DNA from: Enoplolaimus lenunculus
Taxonomy: Eukaryota; Nematoda; Enoplea; Enoplida; Thoracostomopsidae
Assembly: GCA_030248215.1 (NCBI GenBank)
Contig: JASANG010000997.1
Span: forward strand, 62,001 to 126,000
Reading direction: 5' to 3'
DNA length: 64,000 nt
How positions within the stretch are numbered: the stretch's first letter is position 1; each line of letters begins with the position of its first letter. Shown piece by piece: positions 63,323 through 64,000 of the stretch. Both the position numbers and the translations under genes were made by a program. The notes beneath the pieces are model-generated. The model saw only the letters and a list, made by a program, of their open reading frames with translations. It had not been told where the DNA came from and did no database searches.

Positions 63323-64000
63323 CTTTTAAACTTGGTAGTTTCCTTAAAAACCCGTCAGAATGGACACAAGTGTAGCGTAAAACATGACTAAAGTATTCGT
63401 TTTTCACTTACTAAACCAATCATAGGTAATATTTTGACTTTTAAAAAGACACAAAAGCCGATTATGACGTTTTGTTGAAAATTTTGAATCGCAAAATATT
63501 CAACGAAACGTCGACACTCAAAAATTCGATATTCAAAATTGAAATCACTAAAGTTTTCTGTCGCAAAACATTCAACTTTTCGCTGAACAAATCTCGGCAA
63601 ACGATAAATGCCCGATTGAAACGGTTCAGTCGAGATTTGGGACCAGGCTCGTAACCAGCATTTCGGATCCGGTGGATTTGTTTTGTGCAAATTTCCTGGG
63701 GGCGGCATTCTTGTGTCATCAGTTACAAAATTGTTAAAAGTCACCGAATAATATCGCAAAGGGGGGTGTTTGAGACGTAAACCCCTTTGCCTTTAACCAT
63801 GTCACTGACAGAAACGCATGATGATTAGAAGCTAAGTCTTTTAGAATCAACGTCGATGTAATGTTATGAACTTTTCTCGTTAATTAAGTGCTCAAAACTT
63901 TGATTCAGAGTTTAATATCGGCTAAATTACAGAGGCGGATTGTGACAGACGTCAGCGATGAAGGGATATATTCGGAGCCATCCAGAAACCTTCTTGTTGA
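63323..64000. other. no gene supported
   Basis: A 123-codon minus frame (63759..63388) overlaps an imperfect duplication of CGCAAAA(T/C)ATTCAAC; it looks incidental. Confidence 0.4.

Noticed and set aside
1-64000. Endogenous virus or LTR-retrotransposon remains
   Set aside because: I saw no gag, protease, reverse transcriptase, integrase, capsid or envelope motif and no long terminal repeats.

Overview
The window is animal nuclear DNA, AT-rich and crowded with repeats, probably from a marine invertebrate. GT-AG introns, a multi-exon host gene, tRNA-derived SINEs and an 18S rRNA fragment support this. I cannot name the phylum; a tunicate or another invertebrate deuterostome is only a guess. 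I recognised no bacterial features, no reverse transcriptase, no integrase, no capsid gene and no transposase gene.

The one firmly recognised gene is an M1-family (aminopeptidase N-like) zinc metallopeptidase on the minus strand, 53628 down to 32615. I rebuilt its coding exons by eye. Nineteen exons from 49881 to 32615 join in consistent splice phase into 972 codons. They carry GAMEN, HEISH-(18)-E and the catalytic Tyr in SYSKG. Upstream, two exons (53628..53320 and 52677..52387) give a Ser/Thr/Gln-rich head, a strong transmembrane helix and a stalk. A competing short hydrophobic first exon lies at 50213..50118.

The left 17 kb holds three small unrelated genes for secreted peptide precursors: 2525..2839 (+), 13737..13997 (+) and 16593..16213 (-). 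Each has a signal peptide and basic cleavage sites and looks like a neuropeptide or peptide-toxin style precursor. I do not recognise the families.

Most of the remaining sequence is non-autonomous DNA transposons (MITEs) in at least fifteen families, many nested. The most abundant, about thirty copies, has GGGGCGGAAC-type terminal inverted repeats around a polar TTAGGC array. Others are near-perfect palindromes flanked by TA, a TTAA-flanked piggyBac-like element enclosing a tRNA-like sequence, and elements whose centres are arrays of CTTCAGTGTCC, TCATATGATATTC, CTCCGG or GTCCGTCACCG units. A 36-bp satellite at 6329..6975 appears to be derived from the tRNA-like part of the TTAA element. The right 10 kb has no gene I can support.
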